From Hygrocybe punicea (Eukaryota; Basidiomycota; Agaricomycetes; Agaricales; Hygrophoraceae): a DNA stretch of 64,000 bases. The stretch lies in NCBI GenBank assembly GCA_963556145.1, contig OY744468.1, positions 6,696,001-6,760,000 of the forward strand, written 5' to 3'. The position numbers and the translations under genes were made by a program. This document shows, piece after piece, positions 55,753 to 64,000 of this stretch; positions within the stretch are counted from its first letter, which is position 1, and the number at the start of each line of letters is the position of its first letter. The notes beneath the pieces were generated by a model. That model searched no databases, was not told where the DNA came from, and worked only from the letters and a program-made list of their open reading frames with translations.

Positions 55753-56777
55753 ATGTCTCTCTCGCCCCTCAGCAGCGCCCAGTCGACCCCGGCCCCAGTG
55801 GCGCAAGCCCCGCGCATGTGGCCTCAAGCCTTGGACACCCTCTCCAACAAATACAAAGAGGGATATAAGAGAGTTAGCAGGGTGAATTGTAAGTGAAGAC
55901 AAATCAATTTACTCCCATCAGAGGATTGAATAGTATTTTAGTGAAGCCAGAAGGACAGGCAGCTGTCCTTATCAAACCAGGCACTTGGTAAGTGTCAAAC
56001 AATCTCTCTGAAGTTTCAATAAATCATATTTTTACAGCATCAGAGTCAGAGGTGGAGAGGAGGAGGATGAGTTGTCACATTTCAAAGCTATGATTATTGA
56101 TATGAGAGTGGCTGAGAAAGCCAAGAGAGTAAAAATTGAGGTAACCACTAGCTAACCTAAGAAATTTTGCATAACTAACTTGTGTAACCAGAATGTCCAG
56201 GTACTTGTGTTTTGGTTCTGGATGGAGGTAGAGGATCTGGTGGATGAGGACATGTGAGTTTTCTTTGCATCAAACAAAAAACCAGAATAATAAATAAACC
56301 TTACCTTCTTCTAGGTTTCAGCAGCACTTGGGTACCCACCCAAGGGCTCTGATGGCAGGGGGGAATTGTGACTGGATCCCAGGGGGATCCATAATATGTG
56401 AGTTCCAAGTTTCTCACCAAATTATTTTACAAACTTATTTTTAATAGGCACAGAAAAAATTTTATATCTCCCCCAGGGGGGACGCTGGCGCTGACGGATT
56501 TGCGGTGGCACTATTCGTATGTCATTTAATTTGTTGCTCCATCCAACCACACTAAATAATAACTATCTTGAGGTGGGTTTATAACCCTGATGCCACAGAT
56601 AATGTGCAGGGGGAGGTGTTTAGTGCCACCAATCCTGATGGCACCAAGAGGTGGCCCTGGATGGTTCCAGGGGTACATGACTGGGGTGATGAGGTTGAGG
56701 AAGAGTTGCTGTGTCCATTTCCTTGTGCACAGTCAGGGTTTCTGGAGGACACAGATGTGTCAACAAGGGTTAGTTAG
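55753..56777 (+). CDS. BAH-like domain protein
   Basis: Seven short exons (55753-55888, 55942-55987, 56038-56140, 56192-56253, 56315-56397, 56477-56516, 56573-56777) sum to 675 nt, a 224-residue protein. Introns are 50-79 nt. A BAH-like core is visible: AAVLIKPGTC, KAMIIDMRVAEKAKRVKIE, NVQVLVFWFWMEVEDLVDEDM, LMAGGNCDWIPGGSII, followed by LALTDLRWHYSWVYNPD and an acidic tail. This alternation (modulator of the shape xx-W-F-W-x4-D-L and a CDWI/DWI line) matches the BAH-like proteins that sit beside transposon genes in Agaricomycetes, and it echoes the BAH part of the gene at 49,098-50,348. Likely a nucleosome- or histone-binding role. The many in-phase junctions argue that it is a real, intact gene. 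Confidence 0.72.
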
Positions 56778-57365
56778 GTTAGATTGAAATGGTGAGAACC
56801 AGGAGGTCTCAGAAACAGCTTCAAGACAGCTGGACTGGGGGATATTTCTCCCAAAGTGAACAGAGAGTCTACATAAGTTCACTGGAACAGTCACATCAGT
56901 AGTGGGGGTTCTGTCATAGAACCAAGCTGACAAGGCCTTGGGCCAAGTGTTACAGCTTTGAAACACAGAGAAAAAATACAAGGGGTACTGCAGAAAGGGT
57001 GGGGATTCAAAGGAACAGTTTTAAACACTCACCCCAAGAGGGGAAAACAAGTGGCTGGTCCTTGTTTCTGCAGAGGTGCTTCTTCAGTTCCCACAGGGAG
57101 TAGAGCAGAGTGAGTGGTGATCTGTTTAGACGAGGCTTTTCTGAGCTCTTTTATAGGCTGGGGAGACAGGGTTCTCTCCAGAAATGGAAGGGGGACCAAG
57201 ACTTTGGCTGGCCAATAGCAGTATCTGCTCATTAGCTACCAGGCCCTATCAAAGTTGGTTGCATGGATTCATATCAAGTCCAATGATGCCCATATGGGTT
57301 CTATTGCTTCCAGACTGTGTTCTGGCCGCTTCATTTCGATTTTGGTTGCTGTTTGTTGCACAGAC

Positions 57366-57700
57366 ATTGGATAGGAGTGGAAACATTAAGGGGGGAAGGT
57401 GGTAATTGGATATTGTTGCTATTACTACCTCTTGGTTACTATCATTGCCCCTTTGTCTGGGCTGTTCTGTGTGCATTCTAGCCCCACAATTTCGCATTTT
57501 TGATGCTCTTTGTTACCCAGTTATTGGATAGGAGTAGGAATATTACAAGGGGGGAGGCTGTAATTGGATATTGTTGCTATCACTGCCTCTTTGTTGCTAT
57601 CACTGCCCCTTTGTCTGGGCTGTTCTGTGTACATTGGATGGTTACTATAGCTCTAGAATTTCGCATTTTTGGTGCTGTTCTTAGGGGTATTCTGTGGCAG
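57366..57700 (+). repeat. 156-bp tandem duplication
   Basis: TTGGATAGGAGT begins at 57,368 and 57,524. Both copies continue with AAGGGGGGA, TAATTGGATATTGTTGCTAT, TTGTCTGGGCTGTTCTGTGT and ATTTCGCATTTTTG. The second copy carries an extra short internal repeat of CTTTGTTGCTATCACTGCC. Confidence 0.85.
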
Positions 57701-58079
57701 TTCTCTGATATCCACTAGCACAGCCCTGGTTGTGAGGGTGTGTGAATTCTTTGAGAGCTATGCTTATTGATTGTTTCTAGGACATCTAGGGGTCATGAGG
57801 CATGTTGCCATAGCTCTTATTTTTCGCTTTAGTGATGCTAGCACATGTGCTGCATTGTATGCAAATTGGTGAGCATAGGAGTATTGTTGATAGGGGGAGT
57901 GCAATTAAACATAGCCTGTTGCCATGAATATTGAGGCTATTGTTCTGATGGTTTCCAGGCTTAATTGTAGCCAGGAGTTACATTTTTTGACCGCTCAATT
58001 TTGCTTTTCTGTTGCTTCCTTTGATTTGCAAAATTTGAGATGGGTTTCAGTCATAGGGGTGTAAATTCAAATGTATCTG

Positions 58080-58760
58080 TTTAACCCTTTGTTCCCTGCT
58101 TTCAATGAGTGTTTCGGCGTCACAAAGGAGTGATTTGGGATGTGTGTGATCGTCTATTAGTCCGCTTTATAGCTTGGTACATTTGTTGCTTGTAATTTAT
58201 TACTTGTGTTTTTCAATAGACTATGATATTGTATGTTTTGCTTTACCCTTTGTTCCCTGCTTTCAATGAGTGTTTCGGTGTCACAAAGGAGTGATTTAGG
58301 ATGTGTGTGATCGTCTATTAGTCCGCTTTGTAGCTTGGTACATTTGTTGCTTGTAATTTATTACTTGTGTTTTCAATAGACTATGATATTGTATATTTTG
58401 TTTTACCCTTTGTTTCCTGCTTTCAATTAGTGTTTCGGTGTCACAAAGGGGTGTTTTAGGATGTGTGTAATTGTCTATTAGTCCGCTTTATTGCTTGGTA
58501 CATTTGTTGCTTGTATTTTATTTTATTTTATTACTTGTGTTTTCAATAGACTGTGATATTGTTTTCCCTTTGTTTCCTGCTTTCAGTGAGGATTAAGACG
58601 TCACAAAGGGGTCATTATAATGGATCAGATAGCTCTATCAGTATGCTTTTCTGTTTGACCAATTTGTTGGTTCACAATGAGTTACATGATTCAGAATATT
58701 TCTGTAGGGGACTAATTTCAGACATATCTGTTTAGTCAATTATTTCTTGCTTTTGGAAAG
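58080..58760 (+). repeat. 160-bp tandem array, four copies plus a diverged fifth
   Basis: The TTTGTTCCCTGCTTTCA core (TTTGTTTCCTGC in later copies) falls at about 58,091, 58,252, 58,412 and 58,572, spaced 161, 160 and 160 bp. Each unit also contains GTGTTTCGGTGTCACAAAGG, GATCGTCTATTAGTCCGC and TTGGTACATTTGTTGCTTG. A fifth, strongly diverged copy follows near 58,750. The period is close to nucleosome repeat length. Confidence 0.9.
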
Positions 58761-60732
58761 TGTTTCAATGTGAGAAAATGGTGTTTTCAATGTGTGTGGT
58801 GGTGTATTGAATTGCATTTTTTTTGCTTTCAGAGGATAGGAAGAGTACAAGTAAAAATACTTGCAACACTGCTGTTTACCTTTCATTCAAGGTATGAGAG
58901 AGGCCAATTGGCAAGCAATCAAACTCATTCAGTAGTGATTTAGGCAAGGATTTGATTGATCCATAGCAGAGTCATGTAGTGGTTTCTTTTATTATTAGCT
59001 ATTTGTAAGCTGGGATGTACTTTGTAGATCCTAGATTTTTTGACCTGAATTTTCAGCTTGTAGCTGTTAGCTGTTAGCTTTTTAGGTGTTAGCTTTTAGG
59101 TGTTAGCTTTCTTTTAGGTTCAGGGGTATATATATTGTTTTATTGAGACGGAGGTTAGTTTTTTGGTTAGCCAATAAGCTATAGCTTGTAGCTGAGTCAC
59201 TGGATTACTTTCAGAAGTTTGAAAGCAAGTGACTGTATTTAATAGGTGTGCCAAACTCTGATTTGGATGGTTTCAGTTTTAATTTGGCTGATCTTGATTG
59301 CAAGTGAGAAATTTTTCTTCACATGATACATTTGCATCTATAAAGCTTTCACAAAGAGTTTCCAGAAATGTAAGCTGTTTCAGATGAAATCATTCATTTC
59401 ACTGAGTCTAGATGTTATCAGCAGATTGTAAAGAGTTGGTTCTCTTTTGAGCACTTGATTTAAGTAGAGTAAGCAGGGCCATGCCACTGCCAGATTTAAT
59501 AGGGATTGTCCCATTGAGCACCATTTAAGGCTCACTAGCTGGCCAAAAGATTTTTAAAGTGACCAGCACTCCTACTACATTGCTCTTCATAAATTAAGTT
59601 CACTGCCACTAGGGTTCAGTCATGATACATTTCTCTTATCTCAGCATTTTACATGTTCTGTACTAATGCTTTATTATCTGCTTTATATCCTTGTGTAGGC
59701 CAAAGCGGACAAGATCCCTTGGGTATAAAAGCCAGAGGCCACTTCCAAGCTTTCTCCAGGACAGTAAAGCCCTTAAAGTGTCTTGTTGACTCAATTTTTA
59801 GTCAGAAGCAGTCAGACTTGTAGTACAACTGTTGGCCTTCTTTGAAGGCATGAGCAGGTCATAAGACATCTTCATCAACTCATTCAGCCATATTTCTTGA
59901 CTTTAACAAGCTGAGCTTTGCTTCAGGAGGCAAAACAAATTAATTTGATCAATACTAATCAGCTGGAGTGATTCTCAAAAGCTGCTCAGACTTAATCTTG
60001 GCCACAATAGTAGCTCCTGTATCATTATTTTCATGGGTTTCACAATCAGATCATGTGTGGGCGGGAGGTTATAAGCCTTGGGATTTGCTAGAAAGTAATA
60101 CTCTGCAAGGGTGTGTTCCCATTACAGTTTCTAGACTTGATTGGTTGTGGGGATCAGTCAATCAGCTCAGGAATCTTTCTTGTTTGGAAAGTGCTCTTAG
60201 AAAAATAGAGGGGAAATGATACACTATTAAATTGCGTATCATAGCCAATGATACAGTGTATTTGGATTCATTTCAATTGTTGTGTGGCAGTCCACCACCA
60301 ACTTCTGGTCCAGCTCTTTTGTCTCAAGAGCAATCATCACCATGGTGGCTGTCCTGTTGTCCAGACTCAACTGAGCTTTTCATGACAGGCGCTCTGTTAC
60401 AAGGTACACCAGAGGATGAATCATTGTTTGGCCAGTAGCCTATGGGGGGGCTATTTGAACCTCTATCTTTCAAACAGACCAGTTAATTCTGGTATTGAGT
60501 ATCTGTTCTCTTTCATAAGGTGAATGTCTTTCACCAAATAGGTTTCTAGTTTGCTTGATGCTTTTAACATTTCCGCAGCATTCTGTTCTGTATATTCTCT
60601 ATGTTTCAAAGCTGTAAACTTAGTAGCATAATCTTCCATATTTATTGTTTGATGAAAAGTAAACTTGAATTGTTTTTTGTTTTGGGTATATCATTTCATT
60701 TTATTATGTATAAGTTGATAGATAAAATCTAT

Positions 60733-61755
60733 CTATACATGTAGTTGAAATATATTATATTTATCTGATAGACCATGTATATTTTTCAGATAGTCTTCTT
60801 TGGTTTGTGGCAGATTGAGTTTTTCTGTAAAAGCAGCTAGAAGTCTGATACATGCTTCAGCATCAGCTATTGCTGTATGTTGGAGATGTACTGGAATTGG
60901 ATAGCAATTTAAATCCATCAAGGCTGTAGCCAGATTGTGTTTTTTATATTTGTGATGAGCTTGGTAGAGATCAATAGTTTGAAGATGTGGAAGTATTTTG
61001 TTATGTCTTTTGAGATTGTTTCTCAAGCAGGGTATATCAAATTTATTTATATTAAAGCCCACTATAATTTTGTTTTGCAACTGGTCTGTGATGTAGTCAC
61101 CCATCATGTCTAGATCATTTCCCAAGTGGTCCAGGGTTTGTTGCGTTATTTTATTAACTTTATATGCTTCACCATTGATGTCAACTGTATAATTAGAGGA
61201 TGGTTTTACATAGAAGTGGTCTTCTATTGGTTTATTTGATAAGATGGGATCTGCATGCATGTCTAGTGTGATCATACATACTGAAAGAACATTAGATTTA
61301 AATGTATTGAGACCATCTGTTTCAATATCTAGAAAGATGAGATCTTTTTGAAGATGTTTTAGTTGTTTATAAACAAGTGAATGTGATGATATTTCTAGCA
61401 ATGACTTGAATTCTTTTGTTTGGGAGGATGACATGGGTGAAGAGGAATATTTAAATGGGATGACAGTGGATGGAGAATTTTTACAATTCATATGGAGCTT
61501 AAGCGAGCTCTTTTTGAGTGCTTCTAGCTTGTCCAAAAATTGCTTTTTGAGGGTTTCAAGCATAAGTTGACAGTTATATTCTAAATGGGCTAAATTAATA
61601 TATTGGGGAACATTTTTATGTTTTATTTGTCTTTCATTTAATAAGAGTTGCAGATCATTGGACATTTTTATTTCCATTTCTGCAATAAGGGTGTTGGTGA
61701 TTTCATTCATAGTAGTTGTGAGCCAGGTAGTCAGATTTATTGTAGATGGATACAT
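60733..61755 (-). CDS. DEDDh-type 3'-5' exonuclease (DnaQ-like), RT-linked
   Basis: A 340-residue, intronless ORF starting with ATG at 61,755. Residues 1-90 are helical with a coiled-coil feel. The catalytic region shows the five DEDDh residues in order: D143 and E145 in FLDIETDG, D240 in VGFNINKFDIP, then H293 and D298 in HTAIADAEA. The chain also carries YQAHHKYKKHNLATAL before the Exo III motif, as in DnaQ/RNase-T type exonucleases. Such enzymes trim single-stranded 3' ends. It begins nine bases after the stop of the reverse transcriptase on the same strand, so both probably come from one transcript. AT-rich codon use and lack of introns set it apart from the spliced genes to the left. Confidence 0.85.
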   Translation of the reverse strand: MYPSTINLTTWLTTTMNEITNTLIAEMEIKMSNDLQLLLNERQIKHKNVPQYINLAHLEYNCQLMLETLKKQFLDKLEALKKSSLKLHMNCKNSPSTVIPFKYSSSPMSSSQTKEFKSLLEISSHSLVYKQLKHLQKDLIFLDIETDGLNTFKSNVLSVCMITLDMHADPILSNKPIEDHFYVKPSSNYTVDINGEAYKVNKITQQTLDHLGNDLDMMGDYITDQLQNKIIVGFNINKFDIPCLRNNLKRHNKILPHLQTIDLYQAHHKYKKHNLATALMDLNCYPIPVHLQHTAIADAEACIRLLAAFTEKLNLPQTKEDYLKNIHGLSDKYNIFQLHV

Positions 61756-61764
61756 ATTGCTTTT

Positions 61765-63654
61765 TTAGAAGCCTTTTTGTTTTCTAGCTTTTAGAACTCT
61801 TTTGTGCAGAGTTGGTGGGAGTTTATAGCAGATAGTGATTTTTTCTTTGAGTGATTTTGGTAGGTTGTGGATTTTGTATGCTATATGTTGGGAAAATTCA
61901 TTCAGTGATTGTCTGAGATATGTATGAGGGATTTGATGATTATAAAGGATTTTGAAAATGAAGGGGATTTTTTGGCTTTTCTCTTTTATTTTTAGATAAA
62001 GCTTTCTGTTGGAATATTTGACTTTTGAGAGGGTGGATTGAATTAGATCCAGAGGGTAACCTCTTCTTTGTAGTCTTATAGTGAATAGAGCTATCATTTT
62101 ATTGTAGTCTCTTTTAGTACTGCATATTCTAGCATATCTGATGGCTTCTCCTTTGATAAATCCAGTCTTCATACTGGATGTATGATTGGAGTGGAATGGT
62201 AGATAGGAGTATTGGTTGAGTGGCTTTTGAAAGACCATTGTTTGTATCAAGGACTTTTTCAGATTAAGAATGATAGTTATATCAAGAAAATCTGTTTGCA
62301 AAGCAACATTAGACCATGTGAGATTGATTTTGGGTGCAAGATTGTTCATTTCAGTTTTAAATTCAGTAATAGTTATAGCATTATTTTTTGCTATAACAAA
62401 AATGTCATCTATGAATCTTTTATACATAAGAATATTTTTGTTTAGACTGAACTTTGTTACAGTGTTTCTTTCAAGCATGTGCATGAATAAGTTAGCATAG
62501 GGTGGTATCATTGGGCTTCCCATTGCTGCACCATTGGTTTGTTGGTAAATAGAGTCATCAAAATTTATATAGCCTTTTGTAAGGACAAACTCCATGGCCC
62601 ATATTAGAAAATCTCTTTTACTAGGTGTTTCCCATTGTAATTCATTGATGTAGTTTCTTGTGAGTTCAAGGCCTAGGGTGATATCCATATTTGGATATAA
62701 ACTATCAACATCAGCAGTCATAATTTTATATTCTTGAAGACTGAGATGTTTACTATTTAGATTTTCAAGCTCTTCAATGAGTTGACATGAATCTCTTAGT
62801 ACATTGTAACAGGTGTGAGTTACTAAAGGATTTAATTGATTTGCAATCCATTCAGATAAATGAAAGGTAAGCCATGTCATACTTGGTACAATAGGTCTTC
62901 CAGCTACTGGCTTTTTGTGGATCTTTGCAGTTATATAAAATTTAGATGGTGTAAAGGGTTTATCATCATCTCTTTGTAGAATCCATTTGGCTTCATCTGT
63001 ACTTATTGTGCCAATATTTGCATACTCCAATATTTTTTCTTTGAGATTGTTGAAAAGATAATTTATAGTTGCAAGGCCATTATCTTCACCCATATAGTCT
63101 TCTGTGACATTTATATATGATGTGGAGTGGAGGTGAGCTAAACAGGCATTTTTGTACCAGGTGGTATCTGCAATGGCATAGCCAAGGTTTTTATCTGCAG
63201 TAATTACTATGATATCTGGATCTTCTAGTAGTGTTTTTAAAGCATTTAGGTGGGATTTAGAAGTATTTCTAACTTGGATGTTGGTAGCACTTGTTAGTTT
63301 CATATTCAAGTCTTGTAGACTTGTTTCAATGTCTGGATGATTTATGTGTGCTTGAGGATTCCAAGTACTGGGAATCCAATAATGATTTTCTGTATTATTG
63401 TCTTCTAGTCTGTGGTGCCATTTCAATCTGACTCTTCTTGTAAAGTCTTTCATGCTGTGTGATATTGTTTTTGAATTTTCTTTTAGTTTTGGTGAGGGTA
63501 TGAATTTATGACCAAGAGCTAGAGAGTCAAGCAGTGGTTTTGAAATGTCTTTGGTAGATATATTGTGCACATGAGGAATAGCTACTCCAGTTGTTTTAAG
63601 AGATATAATTTTATCTTGAAAATCTAATAAGTATTGTTGCTTTTTGATTTTCAT
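61765..63654 (-). CDS. Penelope-like (endonuclease-less) reverse transcriptase
   Basis: A 629-residue intronless ORF with the RT motifs of Penelope-like elements: ADKNLGYA (residues 153-160), KIHK (244-247) followed by GRPIVPS, ADVDSLYPNM (314-323), NGAAMGSP (374-381) and the catalytic FIDD (414-417) in YKRFIDDIFV. No GIY-YIG endonuclease follows; the chain ends with a basic tail (HKRVLKARKQKGF). It therefore resembles the endonuclease-deficient Penelope-like retroelements (Athena, and Coprina in basidiomycetes) that use free chromosome ends. The frame stays open upstream of the ATG to the window edge at 64,000, so a longer N-terminus is possible. Intact. Confidence 0.88.
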   Translation of the reverse strand: MKIKKQQYLLDFQDKIISLKTTGVAIPHVHNISTKDISKPLLDSLALGHKFIPSPKLKENSKTISHSMKDFTRRVRLKWHHRLEDNNTENHYWIPSTWNPQAHINHPDIETSLQDLNMKLTSATNIQVRNTSKSHLNALKTLLEDPDIIVITADKNLGYAIADTTWYKNACLAHLHSTSYINVTEDYMGEDNGLATINYLFNNLKEKILEYANIGTISTDEAKWILQRDDDKPFTPSKFYITAKIHKKPVAGRPIVPSMTWLTFHLSEWIANQLNPLVTHTCYNVLRDSCQLIEELENLNSKHLSLQEYKIMTADVDSLYPNMDITLGLELTRNYINELQWETPSKRDFLIWAMEFVLTKGYINFDDSIYQQTNGAAMGSPMIPPYANLFMHMLERNTVTKFSLNKNILMYKRFIDDIFVIAKNNAITITEFKTEMNNLAPKINLTWSNVALQTDFLDITIILNLKKSLIQTMVFQKPLNQYSYLPFHSNHTSSMKTGFIKGEAIRYARICSTKRDYNKMIALFTIRLQRRGYPLDLIQSTLSKVKYSNRKLYLKIKEKSQKIPFIFKILYNHQIPHTYLRQSLNEFSQHIAYKIHNLPKSLKEKITICYKLPPTLHKRVLKARKQKGF

Positions 63655-63713
63655 GTTTCTGAGTAGAGTTTCATTTTTTCTTGAGAGCCTTCTACAATTT
63701 TTTGAGGATTTAT

Positions 63714-63957
63714 CTAAGCTCTCTTTATATTGTTGCCCCTTCTGTTCCCTCTTCCTCTGTAGGTTCCCCTTCCTCTTCCAGAATTTTGTAAGAAGTTGGT
63801 TTGATGCATCATGGGGTTCATGGGCAGCATAGGTGCTTGGGGCAGCATGGGTGGTTGGGGAAGTTGGAAGGGAGGTGGTTGAGGCATGAAGTAGGGAGCA
63901 TATCTGTGTTTGGGGAAAGTTTGCCTGCTGGGTCCAGATTTCCCCAGAGGGGGAGGT
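63714..63957 (-). CDS. RGG-rich upstream ORF of the retroelement (partial)
   Basis: In a frame shifted relative to the RT, sequence upstream reads as a Pro/Met/Gln-rich stretch (YAPYFMPQPPPFQLPQPPM) followed by NSGRGRGTYRGRGNRRG and a stop at 63,714, which is 60 bp before the RT ATG. An in-frame stop at about 63,958 bounds it within this window, but splicing or a frameshift could connect it to more 5' sequence. RGG-like, Pro-rich tails bind RNA, so this could be the nucleic-acid-binding ORF1 of the element. Composition-based; no domain is named. Confidence 0.5.
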
Positions 63958-64000
63958 AAGTTGAGCTATTCCATTTCTATTAGTGGGAAGAGTTTCATTG

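Larger units (their letters stand above)
56778..60732. other. 4-kb T-rich spacer with tandem repeats, no gene seen
   Basis: No supported coding sequence between the BAH-like gene and the exonuclease. The sequence is T-rich and mostly non-coding. Small frames (57184-57405, 57500-57718, 59968-60219, 60232-60438) lack any family signature. Two tandem repeat arrays and a TGTTAGCTTTTAGG microrepeat (59,060-59,115) are listed separately or noted here. It could hold UTR/LTR-like control regions of the flanking elements. Confidence 0.5.
60733..64000 (-). mobile_element. Penelope-like retroelement with exonuclease, cut by the window edge
   Basis: ORF1-like RGG frame, RT and DEDDh exonuclease lie in this order on the minus strand without introns and with AT-rich composition. 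Its 5' end lies beyond position 64,000. Its 3' end is not defined; no LTR-like repeats or telomeric repeats were seen beside it within the window. Confidence 0.75.

Noticed and set aside
58080..58760. Regularly spaced repeats, considered as a CRISPR array
   Set aside because: The whole 160-bp unit is repeated, with no unique spacers, and the genome is eukaryotic.
60440..60735. Hammerhead ribozyme, as found in some Penelope-like elements
   Set aside because: No CTGATGA core paired with a GAAA core in the right spacing was seen by eye next to the RT/exonuclease; a covariance-model search would be needed to exclude it.
62212..62500. Plus-strand open frames inside the RT gene
   Set aside because: They are antisense shadows of the AT-rich RT ORF and show no family signature.
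63700..64000. Telomeric repeats expected beside a Coprina-type element
   Set aside because: No TTAGGG/CCCTAA array is visible in this window; the 5' end of the element lies outside.

Overview
The window looks like nuclear DNA of a filamentous basidiomycete, probably an Agaricomycete. Genes on both strands are cut by many short GT-AG introns (about 47-75 nt). Gene families that are expanded in that group recur: F-box/LRR proteins, a FunK1-type kinase, a Crinkler-like P-loop protein, a WD40 relic of the NACHT-WD40 kind, and an endonuclease-less Penelope-like reverse transcriptase. No telomeric repeats, rRNA genes or tRNA genes were recognised. Exon maps were made by hand from splice signals and frame; those whose exons sum to a multiple of three are marked in the entries.

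Positions 1-15,600 are repeat-rich and decayed. They hold a GA/CT-skewed low-complexity tract, a 34-bp minisatellite with a 12-unit higher-order period, and a Tc1/mariner-type DDE transposase copy split by a 1.4-kb LTR-like insert. A 113-bp satellite in two orientations follows, then a Zn2Cys6-type gene broken by five stops. A second, 3'-truncated and inverted copy of the same transposon follows. The stops in this part are nearly all CGA-to-TGA changes, and one is confirmed by comparing the two transposon copies, so CpG mutation has been strong here.

Positions 15,600-46,300 form a gene-bearing accessory block. In order: an F-box gene; a leucine-rich-like gene head-to-head with a secreted Ser/Thr-rich protein gene; a GPI-type acid phosphatase; a 5'-truncated class 3 lipase; a Crinkler-like protein; an F-box/LRR gene and a FunK1 kinase that share a 49-bp promoter interval; a DHA2-type MFS pump; a decayed phosphoglycerate mutase end; a damaged AN1 zinc-finger gene; an MCT-type MFS transporter; a WD40 relic; and a small secreted double-psi beta-barrel protein. 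Several are truncated or carry one frameshift, which suggests an actively rearranging region.

Positions 46,900-64,000 are a different, better preserved and probably mobile block. A BAH-PHD gene and a very large gene with a Ulp1-type cysteine protease domain are divergent from one promoter. A second BAH-like gene follows, then 4 kb of T-rich tandem-repeat spacer. Finally, on the minus strand and without introns, there is an RGG-rich ORF, a Penelope-like RT and a separate DEDDh 3'-5' exonuclease nine bases after the RT. An internally deleted copy of the BAH-PHD/protease unit lies in tandem at 47.3-48.2 kb, showing that this unit duplicates. The pairing of chromatin readers, a Ulp1-type protease, an RT and an exonuclease is the most interesting feature of the window.
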